Positions 1 to 7,573 of a stretch of DNA of 20,119 nucleotides are shown one piece after another (position 1 is the stretch's first letter; every line of letters starts with the position of its first letter). The notes beneath the pieces were generated by a model. That model was given only the letters and a program-made list of their open reading frames with translations, did not search any database and was not told the DNA's origin. The translations under genes and the position numbers were made by a program. Origin of the DNA: a virus. The stretch spans positions 1-20,119 of the IMG/VR virus record IMGVR_UViG_3300006638_000032; one strand, written 5' to 3'.

Positions 1-313
1 GGCTCGGCGGGGTGTGGCCAGGCTCGGCAGGGCGCGGCAAGGCAGGCGAGGCGTGGTAGGGCAAAGCACGGCGAGGCTAGGCGAGGCTTGGCAGGCATGG
101 TGTGGTAGGGCTAGGCGGGGCATTGGCAGGGCTAAGCAAGGCAGGCAAGGCTCGGTTGGGCTCAGCTAGGCGGGGCTGGGCTTGGCGAGGCAAGGTACGG
201 CAGGCGGGGCATAGCACGGCAAGGCGAAGCGCGGCTGGGTAGGGCATGGCAGGCATGGCTCGGCTAGGTTGGGCGAGGCGAGGCAAGGCGGGGCTAGGCG
301 GGGCGAGGCGAGG
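1..313. repeat. Degenerate GGCNN pentanucleotide repeat array
   Basis: About 60 units of a five-base repeat of the form GGCNN (often aggcg, aggca or gctag) run almost without a break from the window edge to about 313, with a few phase slips. Because the period is five, all three frames read as a five-residue repeat rich in Pro, Ala, Arg and Leu, and open frames arise by chance; I see no ribosome site and call no gene. On the minus strand, the direction of transcription, the RNA would be rich in C and relatively poor in G. That composition resembles Rho-loading sites, so a role in termination after the upstream genes is possible but only inferred. The array runs off the window edge. Confidence 0.85.
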
Positions 314-343
314 TTTATCTAGGATTTACGGCGCGATGAGGCT

Positions 344-589
344 CTAGTCCTGTACCGCTTTCGCCTTGCGCATCGCCTTTAGCTTTGCTAATGCTTCTCT
401 ATTCACTTGATCCTGCTTTATTGCCTGTACCAGTACAGGGTCCAGTCCCACAGTAGCCTCGCGCCAATCTTCGATCTCGGCTTGCTTCTCTAGCTCACGC
501 TTAGCTTCCCCGCGCAACTTATGCTCGACGGTCGGCTCCTGCCTCGTCGAGTCGGACTTAGAGAGCGGCCCTAATATCGGCTCAGGCAT
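344..589 (-). CDS. Small charged protein of unknown function (81 aa)
   Basis: No family recognised. The protein is rich in Lys, Glu and Arg and looks mostly helical, with a likely amphipathic or coiled-coil stretch from about residue 20 to the end. I chose the ATG at 589 because GGGAG lies 8 bases upstream; the open frame reaches back to a TTG at 631 with no ribosome site. The start overlaps the end of the previous gene by 8 bases, which suggests coupling. It follows the portal gene, where phages often keep small head-assembly or scaffold-like proteins, but nothing in the sequence confirms that. It is the last gene before the pentanucleotide array. Confidence 0.6.
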   Translation of the reverse strand: MPEPILGPLSKSDSTRQEPTVEHKLRGEAKRELEKQAEIEDWREATVGLDPVLVQAIKQDQVNREALAKLKAMRKAKAVQD

Positions 590-812
590 GGCTAGCTCCC
601 TGCGCAGCTTCCTCTTGCAAAGCACGAACAAACGCTGCCCCCCGACTTCCTACTAGGCAACCTTCATCTCCGCCTAGAGGGTTAGCGTCTACCATTGAGC
701 GCTTGGGCAGAGCGAGCCGAACGCTTACTTCGCGCTTACCGCTTTCCCAAAGAGAATACTTGAACCTAAACGGGCCTATGGTGCGGTCTTTGCTTGTTCC
801 GTAATTGAACAT
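582..812 (-). CDS. Small protein of unknown function (76 aa)
   Basis: No family recognised. The start is well supported: AGGAGG lies 5 bases before the ATG at 812. A longer open frame back to 929 overlaps the end of the portal gene and is rejected. The N-terminal half has alternating hydrophobic residues and aromatics (residues 3-36) typical of a small beta-rich domain. A Gly-rich segment follows (about 45-57) and then an Ala/Glu-rich helical tail. The gene starts 16 bases after the portal stop, so it is probably on the same message and may have a structural role. Confidence 0.65.
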   Translation of the reverse strand: MFNYGTSKDRTIGPFRFKYSLWESGKREVSVRLALPKRSMVDANPLGGDEGCLVGSRGAAFVRALQEEAAQGASHA

Positions 813-828
813 AACTACCTCCTGGTTG

Positions 829-3800
829 TCATTCTTCCGGAGCTGCTTCCTCAGCCGGCCCGTCAAGGCTAACGACGGGTGACAAGGCGCACCTGCAACT
901 CGGGTGGGCAGGCGGTTCTTCTCCGCCATCTAGAGGGTAAGGCGAAGCGTCTGCATTTTCTTCACAGATCGGGCACGCATCTGCCTCCGCGAGCCATTCT
1001 ACTTCCGTAACCCCTGCGTCCTTGTACGTTTCGACGCTCGCAGTCGTCATCGCCCTATTCATCTCGGTATTCGCGATGACTTCCGCGCGGCTACCCGTCA
1101 CGTCTTCGAGTGCTTTCGCGGTCGCTTCGTATGAGTCGCCTTTGCTCAGCCCTTCGCTGATCGCGTTCCCGATCCTTTCAATGCTCGTATCCGTCATGCC
1201 CTGGATCGTGATGCCACCGTTCGATAGCAAGTCCGCCATGCCACCGTTCGCGGTCAACGCAGCAGCCTCACCGTAGCCAGGCGTCCACGCATCCCAGTAC
1301 GCGGCGTCCGGCTGAGCGGCAATGTCCGTTAGCGAGGCTAGGATCGAGCTGTGCGCGGCAGCTGCTGCATCGTGGGCGCCTTGCAGGAAGCCGTCACCGT
1401 ACAGTTCGCGCAGAGTCGCTTCCAACGCCTTCGGGCTCGCACTCGCTGCTTCGAGCGATTTGATCGCGGCCGCAGCTACCGGATCCGGTTCCGCCGCCTT
1501 CGCCACGTTCGTACTCGATTTGGCGGCGGCATTGTACGCTGCTTTGACTGCGCTCGCGCTAAACAGCTTACCTAGCGCAGCAGCAATCACCGGGCTGTAG
1601 TGCTCAACGATCGCGTCAGCGTTGTGGTGAAACGCCGGCCGCGCCGGCTTAGCTTTTGGGCTAGCCTTGAAGGCGGCGTCCACCTGCACGCGCGTCTTCG
1701 CTTTCTCCAGCTTCGACCAGATTTCGTTATGAGCCTCGGGCGACAGGCTTGGGTCTACGAACTTACGAGGCGCCCTACCCTTCTTCAGCCGGTTCCGGCT
1801 GTTCTCGCGCCAGCGCCGAAGAGCCAGCGCAGTCGCCGCAGCCTTCGTAGCAGCCTCTTCCTCGTCATCGTCATCTTCTTCCTCTTCGCTTTCAAGGTCT
1901 ACTCCCTGAACGCCTGTCGCCGCCGTAACTCCTGCGGTCTCAGCCTTCATTAGCAGCGCGTCGATATCCTTGAGCATCTTCTCGATCGGCGTTTCTTCCG
2001 CGGATTCTTCGGTTCCTTCTTCGGCGCCTTCGGGTTCTTCATCGGTGCCTTCGGTCGGTTTGCCGGTTGTAGCCGACCGCAAATCCCGCGCTACCTGTTC
2101 GGTGTGCTGCGCGGCTTGCTTCTGCTCTTCCGAACCGTTCGGCGGGATCACACCCGGCAGCGGCGCGTACGGGGTCGTCACGAGTTCCTGCGAGTCCGCG
2201 ATCCCGAGCGTATCCGCGTCGATCTTGCCGGACATCGACTCCAACGCCAATAGTGGAATAGGACCGTTGCGTGCGTTGTTTATGTAACGCGGCGACGGTT
2301 TGCTCTTGTCGATCGCTTTGCCGAGCTCCGTACGCACCTCGTCTATCCCGATGACTCCGTGATCCAGGTATATGCCTGCTGCTTGTGCGGCAGCGACCCG
2401 ATCCTCAGTCTCTTTGCCGTCATCGAAACGTATCCGCACACGCAGCTTGAGGTGCTGCTTGACGAACAGGTTGATGACATCCTCGACGTATCGCAGTAGC
2501 GGGGATGTGCCGACGCGGAACTGAACGTCGATCTGGGTGTCTCCTGTCGCACGGTTCACGTTCTCCGTAAAGCCAAGGTCGTTAGGTGTGACGCCATACG
2601 AAGCGCAGGTACGACGCATCAAGTACAACGGGAACTCTGAATCAAACTTGTTCGCGGCAGGCTTCGCTTCGGTAAACTTCGCGCCGGACGGCACCCAGCG
2701 GATCTGCCGGAGCTTCGTCTGGTCGCCCTGCATCAGCGCGTCCCACGCATCCTGCATGGATGCGATCTGTGCCGGGTCGGACATGTCCGGCGGCGACTCC
2801 ATGAAGCCGGCCGGCATGGTGCCTTCCGTAAAGAAGTTCAGAAAGTGCCATTGAAAGCGGATGTCGGTGTTGGCGCTGAGCAGCACGGCCTCGATCGGGG
2901 ACAGGCCATACTGCGATTCCGGGAGCGGGTTCCACGGCAGATACATCAGATCGTCCGCGGCCAACCAGTCCCATGGCAGCCCCTCAATGATTTGCACATA
3001 CGCCGGGGTTATCTCCCCGCCGAACAATCCTTCAGGGCTAGCGTTCTCATCATCCTCGTCTTCGGGGCGGCGCCCGTAGTAGTCGATGAGCGGAATGATC
3101 GTGCTACCGCTGATGACCTCAAGCGCGATCGGCTCGTCGGCTTCGTTACGGCGGATATATAGCGCGCCGGCATCGTACCGCAGCACGTCCTGCAACCACT
3201 CGGCAAGCCATGTTCGGAACGGCTGGCGCTTGTCTGGCGAGGAGAAGAACGCGATTGCCTGCTCGATCTCGTCTGCTACATCAGCCTTGATGCCGGGGAT
3301 CGGCTCCCAGTTGTAGTCGAGGGAGCGCACATCGTTTATCAAGTGCCGCACGCATATCTGCGCCACATCGTAGGCGTCATAGACCGCCTTGATGGTCGGG
3401 AAGCTAACGCGGTTTGAGCGCGGTGTAAGTTGGACGTTCGCGCCAACTGGGTAGTCGAATGTGCGTGGTGGTCTGCGAACGCCAAAGAATGGGTCGAGTG
3501 GCCGGCCTGGCGGGAACGGTGGTCCCCATGTGAGTCCTTGTACGGCGAGCGCTTCCTCTAGCTTCGGCTGAGACTCGCTAAACCCGCTGGCGAGGTTCTG
3601 TTCTAGCCTCGCCTTTAGCTTCGCGCTGAGCGCGCTCGACGGCGACCAGCCGGTGCTGGTTTGTGTGATAGCGCTACCGGGCGCGTGTCCGGCTGACGAG
3701 AGCGCTGCCGCGCTGGAGCCAAAGCTCTTCTCGACATCGGTTGCGTCTAGCGTGCCGGTCTCGACTAGCGACTGTCCGACCGCGTGCATGGTCTTCTCGA

Positions 3801-3864
3801 TCGCAGCTGTCTCGATCGCTTTGCGGCTGAGGTCTCGGCGTGCGCTGATAACGGGAACCTTCAC
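829..3864 (-). CDS. Portal protein fused to a MuF-like minor head protein
   Basis: The portal is the ring at the capsid vertex through which DNA enters and leaves; MuF/SPP1 gp7-like proteins are minor capsid proteins at that vertex. Residues about 150-535 look like an HK97-type portal, including DAGALYIRRN near 231-240 and the segment YGLSPIEAVLLSANTD at 319-334. A hydrophilic linker with a solid acidic run (656-670) follows. Residues about 890-995 match the MuF domain, with NTEMNRA at 932-938, CPIC at 964-967 and HPSCRC at 987-992, a probable metal-binding set. The 1011-residue length fits a fusion of the two proteins. The start is GTG at 3864, overlapping the previous stop as GTGA with GAGGGG just upstream. 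The first ~110 residues are unassigned. Confidence 0.9.
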   Translation of the reverse strand: MKVPVISARRDLSRKAIETAAIEKTMHAVGQSLVETGTLDATDVEKSFGSSAAALSSAGHAPGSAITQTSTGWSPSSALSAKLKARLEQNLASGFSESQPKLEEALAVQGLTWGPPFPPGRPLDPFFGVRRPPRTFDYPVGANVQLTPRSNRVSFPTIKAVYDAYDVAQICVRHLINDVRSLDYNWEPIPGIKADVADEIEQAIAFFSSPDKRQPFRTWLAEWLQDVLRYDAGALYIRRNEADEPIALEVISGSTIIPLIDYYGRRPEDEDDENASPEGLFGGEITPAYVQIIEGLPWDWLAADDLMYLPWNPLPESQYGLSPIEAVLLSANTDIRFQWHFLNFFTEGTMPAGFMESPPDMSDPAQIASMQDAWDALMQGDQTKLRQIRWVPSGAKFTEAKPAANKFDSEFPLYLMRRTCASYGVTPNDLGFTENVNRATGDTQIDVQFRVGTSPLLRYVEDVINLFVKQHLKLRVRIRFDDGKETEDRVAAAQAAGIYLDHGVIGIDEVRTELGKAIDKSKPSPRYINNARNGPIPLLALESMSGKIDADTLGIADSQELVTTPYAPLPGVIPPNGSEEQKQAAQHTEQVARDLRSATTGKPTEGTDEEPEGAEEGTEESAEETPIEKMLKDIDALLMKAETAGVTAATGVQGVDLESEEEEDDDDEEEAATKAAATALALRRWRENSRNRLKKGRAPRKFVDPSLSPEAHNEIWSKLEKAKTRVQVDAAFKASPKAKPARPAFHHNADAIVEHYSPVIAAALGKLFSASAVKAAYNAAAKSSTNVAKAAEPDPVAAAAIKSLEAASASPKALEATLRELYGDGFLQGAHDAAAAAHSSILASLTDIAAQPDAAYWDAWTPGYGEAAALTANGGMADLLSNGGITIQGMTDTSIERIGNAISEGLSKGDSYEATAKALEDVTGSRAEVIANTEMNRAMTTASVETYKDAGVTEVEWLAEADACPICEENADASPYPLDGGEEPPAHPSCRCALSPVVSLDGPAEEAAPEE

Positions 3865-4022
3865 TTCATCCCCTCGATCGCTAGCTTAGCTGAGCGTCCT
3901 TGCCCGTTTAGCAAGCCGTCAGTTGCAAGGATAGCGCCGTCCTTTGTGACGGTTAGCTCTATAGCTCCAGCACAGTAGCGTTTCAGTTGGGTTGCTGTCA
4001 TCAAATCTATCAAATCGGTCAT
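3861..4022 (-). CDS. Small protein of unknown function (53 aa)
   Basis: The ATG at 4022 has GGGAG seven bases upstream, and the TGA stop overlaps the GTG start of the portal gene as GTGA, so translation of the two is probably coupled. The product starts MTDLIDLMTATQLKRYCAGA and ends AKLAIEGMK. It has an N-terminal helix and then an ELTVTKDGAILATDG segment that could be a beta hairpin. No family is recognised. The position between the terminase group and the portal gene fits a small packaging or head accessory protein, which is inference only. Confidence 0.7.
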   Translation of the reverse strand: MTDLIDLMTATQLKRYCAGAIELTVTKDGAILATDGLLNGQGRSAKLAIEGMK

Positions 4023-4070
4023 TCAAATCTCCCGCCGAGGCTTGCTCTAGGCCCAGCCCGGTTGAGGTTT

Positions 4071-4307
4071 CTATACGGTCCGGTATTCCGGATTCCAACG
4101 TCCACAATACTGGCATTGGTACTCGACGCCTAGCTCCATCCAACGGTGTCGTCCTCCTGCCTGGCTCTTCTTGCACCTACTGCCGGGCTCAGCGTATTTG
4201 CGAATGTTCTCATCAGTCAGCTTTGGTAGCTGTCGAAGCTGTGCTTCACCGTCGAGTCGGATTGCGTGCTCCTCCTTCGACTCGCGGAGCTTTGGAAAGA
4301 GCTTCAT
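4071..4307 (-). CDS. Small zinc-knuckle protein (78 aa)
   Basis: The ATG at 4307 overlaps the terminase stop as ATGA, so the gene is probably translated with terL. Cys65-x2-Cys68 in YQCQYCGRW forms one clear knuckle, and Cys45 and His54 could complete a zinc site. The N-terminal 40 residues are charged and helical. No enzyme family is recognised; a DNA-binding or packaging-accessory role is possible. It belongs to a cluster of three small Cys-rich proteins around the terminase gene. A gap of 48 bases, in which I see nothing, separates it from the next gene. Confidence 0.7.
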   Translation of the reverse strand: MKLFPKLRESKEEHAIRLDGEAQLRQLPKLTDENIRKYAEPGSRCKKSQAGGRHRWMELGVEYQCQYCGRWNPEYRTV

Positions 4308-6085
4308 GTGATCATCCGTTTCTGAAACTCGTCGCAGCCATCAACAGCACATTCATCGTAGCCCGGATGCTCGGGGCTCGGTTGCCATGCGTCATGCCCA
4401 CACGGCTCAGACTCGACCTCCTCATACTCGACCTTGCCGCTGAAATGCCCGGTCGGAATATCTCCCGCGCTACCATACTCGACCTCAGCCTGGATAGCCT
4501 TCAAGTACGCCTCACCCGCACCGCCCACTAGGTAGAACTCCGCCAACGCCTGCGACACTTGGTCGACCTGGTCATCGTGCGCCCCGTTCGGAAAGCTAGT
4601 CGCCTCGGTAATCAGCGCCTCCACGTCCCAGCTGATCTCCGGTTGCATTGACGCAAGTTGAGCTGACGGCAGGTACACGTTGCCGGCGCGAATAAACGGG
4701 GACACCGCCTCCGCTCTCGCTCGCTTGTGTTGTACCGGCACGATAGGGAGCAGCCCTGTCACCGTCTTCTTCAGCGAGTCGATCACCGCGGTCCCGTTGG
4801 CCTTGTCCTCTACCAGCTTTGAGTAGCAGTCCGGGAACAGGTTTGCGACGCGAACCAGCGCCGAGCACGTATCCGTAAACGAAAGACGCGCCCATACTTG
4901 ATAGATCAGGTATGTCTCAACACTCCATTTGCCCCACACGCCGATCGTCACATAGTCCGATGTGGACTTGTCCTTGAATGCGCAATCCACTGAGAGCAGT
5001 GCCTTATCGACCCCAGGCAAACGAAACGATCCGTCTGCCTGCTGCTGCCACTTCGGCTCGTCGTACCGGCGCCACCAATGCTTCAACCACACCTCACCTA
5101 CGTCTGGTGCCGGGCGCCCCTGGTATAGGGCTGTCCAGAACCGTGGGGCTAGTTCTGCCTTCTTTGTCAGCCACTGCTCTTGGGTGCGCCCTCTCGCGGA
5201 TGCCATGAACTCGCCGGGTTGCCGGCCGAGGATGTCGTCCTCGTCCTCCGCTTGCGCTGGGATGCTGACGACACGCCACTTGTCTATATGCGGCTCGCCT
5301 GCCTGTTCGCTTTCTTGCTGGTTGAGTAGCAGCCGTCCGATCAGGTCCAGCTCGTGCCAACGGGTAGCAACAACAATCACTGGTGCCCACGGTGCGAGAC
5401 GCGCGCTTGCGACTGTCTGCCACCAGTCCCACGCCTGCTGGCTTTGCAGCAGTGAGTCTGCGGCCCTGATGTCCTTTACCGGATCATCTATCAGCAGCAT
5501 GTCTACGTGCCGGCCAGTGAGCCCTCCGCCTATCCCGATCGCGTACACGTCGCCGGCGTGGGGCTGCGCGAGCCGCCAGCGTCCGACCGCCTTCGAGTCT
5601 TTTGCTAGGCGCAACCCCAAATCAAGGTTTCCGTCTGTGCCGTCGAAGGCTTCGATGTCTGCGCGTAACAGGTAGCTGATCTCGTTAGCGCGGGTACTGT
5701 CGTAAGACACAAGCCCGACGTGCAAGCCGGGAAACTGCCTGAGAAGCCACAGTATCCCGTAGCGCCCTATTCGTGATGTCTTCCCCTCCTGTGGAGGCAT
5801 CGAGATCGTCAGCCGCGCATTGCCTTTATCGGGCACCATATCTTGCGCGGCGAGGACGGCGCCTTCCTCGGACAGCCCGGACTTCATCGCTTGCGCGAAC
5901 TGCTGGCGGCGAGCGAACATGACCGTTAGCTGGTCTCGTATCATTACCAGCTCGGCATCTATGATGTCTAGGGCTGCTGTCTGCACGATTTGCGAGTCGC
6001 ATCTCCGGGCTAGATCACCAGGGGTAACGTCCGTCTCTGTTATTGACGCGGCGACGTGTTCGGCCGCGAACCGCCCTCTGCCCAT
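4304..6085 (-). CDS. terL: Terminase large subunit
   Basis: This is the ATP-driven motor and nuclease that packages phage DNA into the prohead through the portal. The ATPase half shows a Walker A-like PPQEGKTS at 97-104, Walker B MLLIDDP at 196-202 and a TRWHE segment at 241-245. The RNase H-like nuclease half has LLSVDCAF with Asp367, VEDK around Glu426-Asp427, and AHDDQVD with Asp504-Asp505. At 593 residues it has the usual length plus about 60 extra C-terminal residues containing Cys and His (CGHD and DECAVDGC), perhaps a further zinc site. The start is ATG at 6085, overlapping the previous stop by one base (TGATG). The end overlaps the next gene as ATGA. Confidence 0.95.
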   Translation of the reverse strand: MGRGRFAAEHVAASITETDVTPGDLARRCDSQIVQTAALDIIDAELVMIRDQLTVMFARRQQFAQAMKSGLSEEGAVLAAQDMVPDKGNARLTISMPPQEGKTSRIGRYGILWLLRQFPGLHVGLVSYDSTRANEISYLLRADIEAFDGTDGNLDLGLRLAKDSKAVGRWRLAQPHAGDVYAIGIGGGLTGRHVDMLLIDDPVKDIRAADSLLQSQQAWDWWQTVASARLAPWAPVIVVATRWHELDLIGRLLLNQQESEQAGEPHIDKWRVVSIPAQAEDEDDILGRQPGEFMASARGRTQEQWLTKKAELAPRFWTALYQGRPAPDVGEVWLKHWWRRYDEPKWQQQADGSFRLPGVDKALLSVDCAFKDKSTSDYVTIGVWGKWSVETYLIYQVWARLSFTDTCSALVRVANLFPDCYSKLVEDKANGTAVIDSLKKTVTGLLPIVPVQHKRARAEAVSPFIRAGNVYLPSAQLASMQPEISWDVEALITEATSFPNGAHDDQVDQVSQALAEFYLVGGAGEAYLKAIQAEVEYGSAGDIPTGHFSGKVEYEEVESEPCGHDAWQPSPEHPGYDECAVDGCDEFQKRMIT

Positions 6086-6354
6086 CAGACGAAAGCGTCA
6101 GAGAAAAGCGGTAGCTCTGAGGCGAGCCGGTCGATCTCTTCCTTAGCGATGCGGTCGTCTCGCTTCTCGCAGAACGCTTCGAAGTCGATGTGTGCTTTTA
6201 GCTTCGATGCTTCCTCGCGCGTCGGCACGTCATCGTCCGATTCTATCGGCTTGCTCCAACACTTGCTTTCACATTTGGTGCACTTGGAGTAGGCGGGTTG
6301 GTAAGGCCAGCAGGTTCCGCATGTTGAGCATCTGTAGCATCTTCCTGTACGCAT
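6085..6354 (-). CDS. Zinc-ribbon protein next to terL (89 aa)
   Basis: The N terminus carries a dense Cys set: Cys6, Cys9, Cys12 and Cys15, then Cys25, Cys28 and Cys32 around KCTKCESKC, enough for one zinc ribbon with spare ligands. The remaining 55 residues are acidic and basic helix. The ATG at 6354 comes just before the Cys cluster; GAAGG lies about 10 bases upstream. The frame is open further upstream to 6471, but that part is read in another frame as a different zinc ribbon. The stop overlaps the terL start by one base. Function unknown; nucleic-acid binding in packaging is a guess from position. Confidence 0.65.
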   Translation of the reverse strand: MRTGRCYRCSTCGTCWPYQPAYSKCTKCESKCWSKPIESDDDVPTREEASKLKAHIDFEAFCEKRDDRIAKEEIDRLASELPLFSDAFV

Positions 6355-6494
6355 AGCTCTTCGGCCTTCCACTCTAGTAGCGGTCTGCTTGGGCAGCGTT
6401 TGCAGTAGGCGTGGGCGTGGTCGCCCGCAGGCTTTCGCAGCCATATCCCAGACCAGCCACACGCCGAACACGATCCAATCAATAGGCTCGCCAC
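6243..6494 (-). CDS. Zinc-ribbon protein overlapping the next gene (83 aa)
   Basis: Translation from GTG at 6494, four bases after the previous stop, gives a protein with CSAC (Cys9, Cys12) and CKRC (Cys31, Cys34), a classic four-Cys zinc ribbon, followed by LLEWKAEEL. The ribosome site is weak, so the start may depend on coupling. The last 37 residues are low-complexity, and this stretch overlaps the next zinc-ribbon gene by 112 bases in a different frame. An overlap this long is unusual here, where others are mostly 1-14 bases. Either both frames are used, or the two ribbons are joined by a -1 frameshift or separated by a sequence error. Function unknown. Confidence 0.55.
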   Translation of the reverse strand: MASLLIGSCSACGWSGIWLRKPAGDHAHAYCKRCPSRPLLEWKAEELCVQEDATDAQHAEPAGLTNPPTPSAPNVKASVGASR

Positions 6495-6498
6495 TTTC

Positions 6499-6984
6499 TC
6501 ACACGTTCTCCGCTAGGTAGGCCGGCGTTAGCTCAGCTGGATCCCACGGATTGAAATTATATCCAAGACGCTCAAGCGACCTGGCTGCGAGCCCCGAGCA
6601 GATCGACGTGCCTTGCACACCAAAGTCAATACGCCCCTTGGTGAGTGCTTTGACGGCGATCGCTGCGATCGTCCACCAGCCGTAAGACTGACCCACGCAG
6701 GATCGAGCAAACTGGGAGGCGTTACCTCTCATTGCGCCACCATATTCTCCTAAGACGAGTCCTCGTGGATGCGCTTTGATCGGTTGTGTATCTAGGTAAG
6801 GGTACTTGTCAACTTTAGAAAGCACAACACCTTGTGTTAGTGCCTCGACGATCTGTTCTTCACCAACACACACCGCTACGTGATTCCAGCGTGCTGCCTC
6901 TTTCCCATAGCCTCGCTGCCCCCACTGAATGAGTTTCGAGGCGAAGTGATTAGTTCGAATCAACAGCAGGTCTCCCGGCTGCAT
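6499..6984 (-). CDS. Permuted NlpC/P60 (YiiX-like) papain-fold protein
   Basis: The order of catalytic residues matches the circularly permuted NlpC/P60 or YiiX/YebB-like group. A His comes first in RWNHVAVCV (His35), Glu47 follows in IVEAL, and the nucleophile Cys129 lies near the C terminus in GTSICSGLAARSLERLG. Family members are peptidases or amidases; in a phage a cell-wall or host-protein target is plausible. No signal peptide is visible. The length of 161 residues is normal for the fold. The start ATG at 6984 overlaps the previous stop by one base (TAATG). The gene sits between an HNH protein and the terminase group, downstream of the lysis-like cluster. Confidence 0.75.
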   Translation of the reverse strand: MQPGDLLLIRTNHFASKLIQWGQRGYGKEAARWNHVAVCVGEEQIVEALTQGVVLSKVDKYPYLDTQPIKAHPRGLVLGEYGGAMRGNASQFARSCVGQSYGWWTIAAIAVKALTKGRIDFGVQGTSICSGLAARSLERLGYNFNPWDPAELTPAYLAENV

Positions 6985-7472
6985 TAGGCGACAGCCCCCG
7001 CGTTTGAGACCGCTTGCAAGTGAGGCTTCACGACAGGGATCTCGTTGTTTGCTAACGCTTCAACTACATGTTTCGGGTCTGTAGCCGTACGCAGCACGTT
7101 CCAAGTCGGGCCGTCCAGACTGTGAATCCCCTCTTGCCCTCGGTGATGCAACGTGCAGAGCGGCTCTAGGTTGCCCTCTTCCTCAACGTACTTCTTGAAA
7201 TCCTCGTCGCTAAGATGCAGCCCATAAGCGTGGTTGAACTTGTCGAGCGATATGTCGTTGACGTGCGCGAACTCGACCTTGGAGTGATGCAACTCAATAG
7301 GACCATCTGAATGATAGTCGGACTCGACGTTGCACTTCAGCAGGCCAGCCCTCTTCATGCGGGCTTTCGCCTGGTGAAAAAGCTTGTAGTTGGGATCTTG
7401 CTCGCGGGGTTCATGCGCCGGCCAGCGTACGAGCAGACGAATCGTGACTTCTTGTTCGTGTGCGGCGGTCAT
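6984..7472 (-). CDS. HNH-type nuclease-like protein (162 aa)
   Basis: Residues 59-120 resemble an HNH/beta-beta-alpha-metal site: IELHHSKVEF with His62-His63, then EEEGNLEPLCTLHHRG with Asn101, Cys106, His109 and His110, and EGIHSL with His117. Such proteins nick or cut DNA, and in several phages an HNH protein next to the terminase helps packaging. This one lies three genes upstream of terL. The usual paired structural Cys of HNH enzymes is not complete. The ATG at 7472 overlaps the stop of a 34-codon gene as ATGA and has no good ribosome site of its own, so it probably relies on coupling. Confidence 0.65.
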   Translation of the reverse strand: MTAAHEQEVTIRLLVRWPAHEPREQDPNYKLFHQAKARMKRAGLLKCNVESDYHSDGPIELHHSKVEFAHVNDISLDKFNHAYGLHLSDEDFKKYVEEEGNLEPLCTLHHRGQEGIHSLDGPTWNVLRTATDPKHVVEALANNEIPVVKPHLQAVSNAGAVA

Positions 7473-7573
7473 CGTAGCCGCTCACGTAGCGGCTGTCGTA
7501 GTAGAGCGCGATACACGATGTTCGTGACGGCCAACCCTACCCCTAAACATGTTGTGAACGGATGTCTCATCAT
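7469..7573 (-). CDS. Mini membrane protein (34 aa)
   Basis: This short gene is tied to its neighbours at both ends. Its ATG at 7573 overlaps the previous stop as ATGA, with GAGG seven bases upstream. Its TGA overlaps the start of the HNH gene as ATGA. It fills the only gap between those genes. The product begins MMRHPFTTCLGVGLAVTNIV and ends with an Arg-rich tail (RALLRQPLRERLR). That suggests one short hydrophobic helix with a basic end, as in small membrane proteins. A second ATG directly follows the first. Function unknown; a leader that couples translation of the HNH gene is an alternative. Confidence 0.5.
   Translation of the reverse strand: MMRHPFTTCLGVGLAVTNIVYRALLRQPLRERLR

Noticed and set aside
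77-286. 69-codon minus-strand open frame in the left repeat
   Set aside because: It is a product of the stop-free five-base repeat; it has no ribosome site and a low-complexity Pro/Ala/Arg composition.
3919-4176. 85-codon minus-strand frame across the small gene before the portal
   Set aside because: It crosses two better supported genes in another frame and has no ribosome site.
3992-4531. 179-codon plus-strand open frame
   Set aside because: It is antisense to terL, the zinc-knuckle gene and the small gene before the portal, with no ribosome site of note and no domain.
4962-5675. 237-codon plus-strand open frame
   Set aside because: It lies antisense to the motif-rich terminase gene; it is Ser/Arg-rich and has no recognisable domain.
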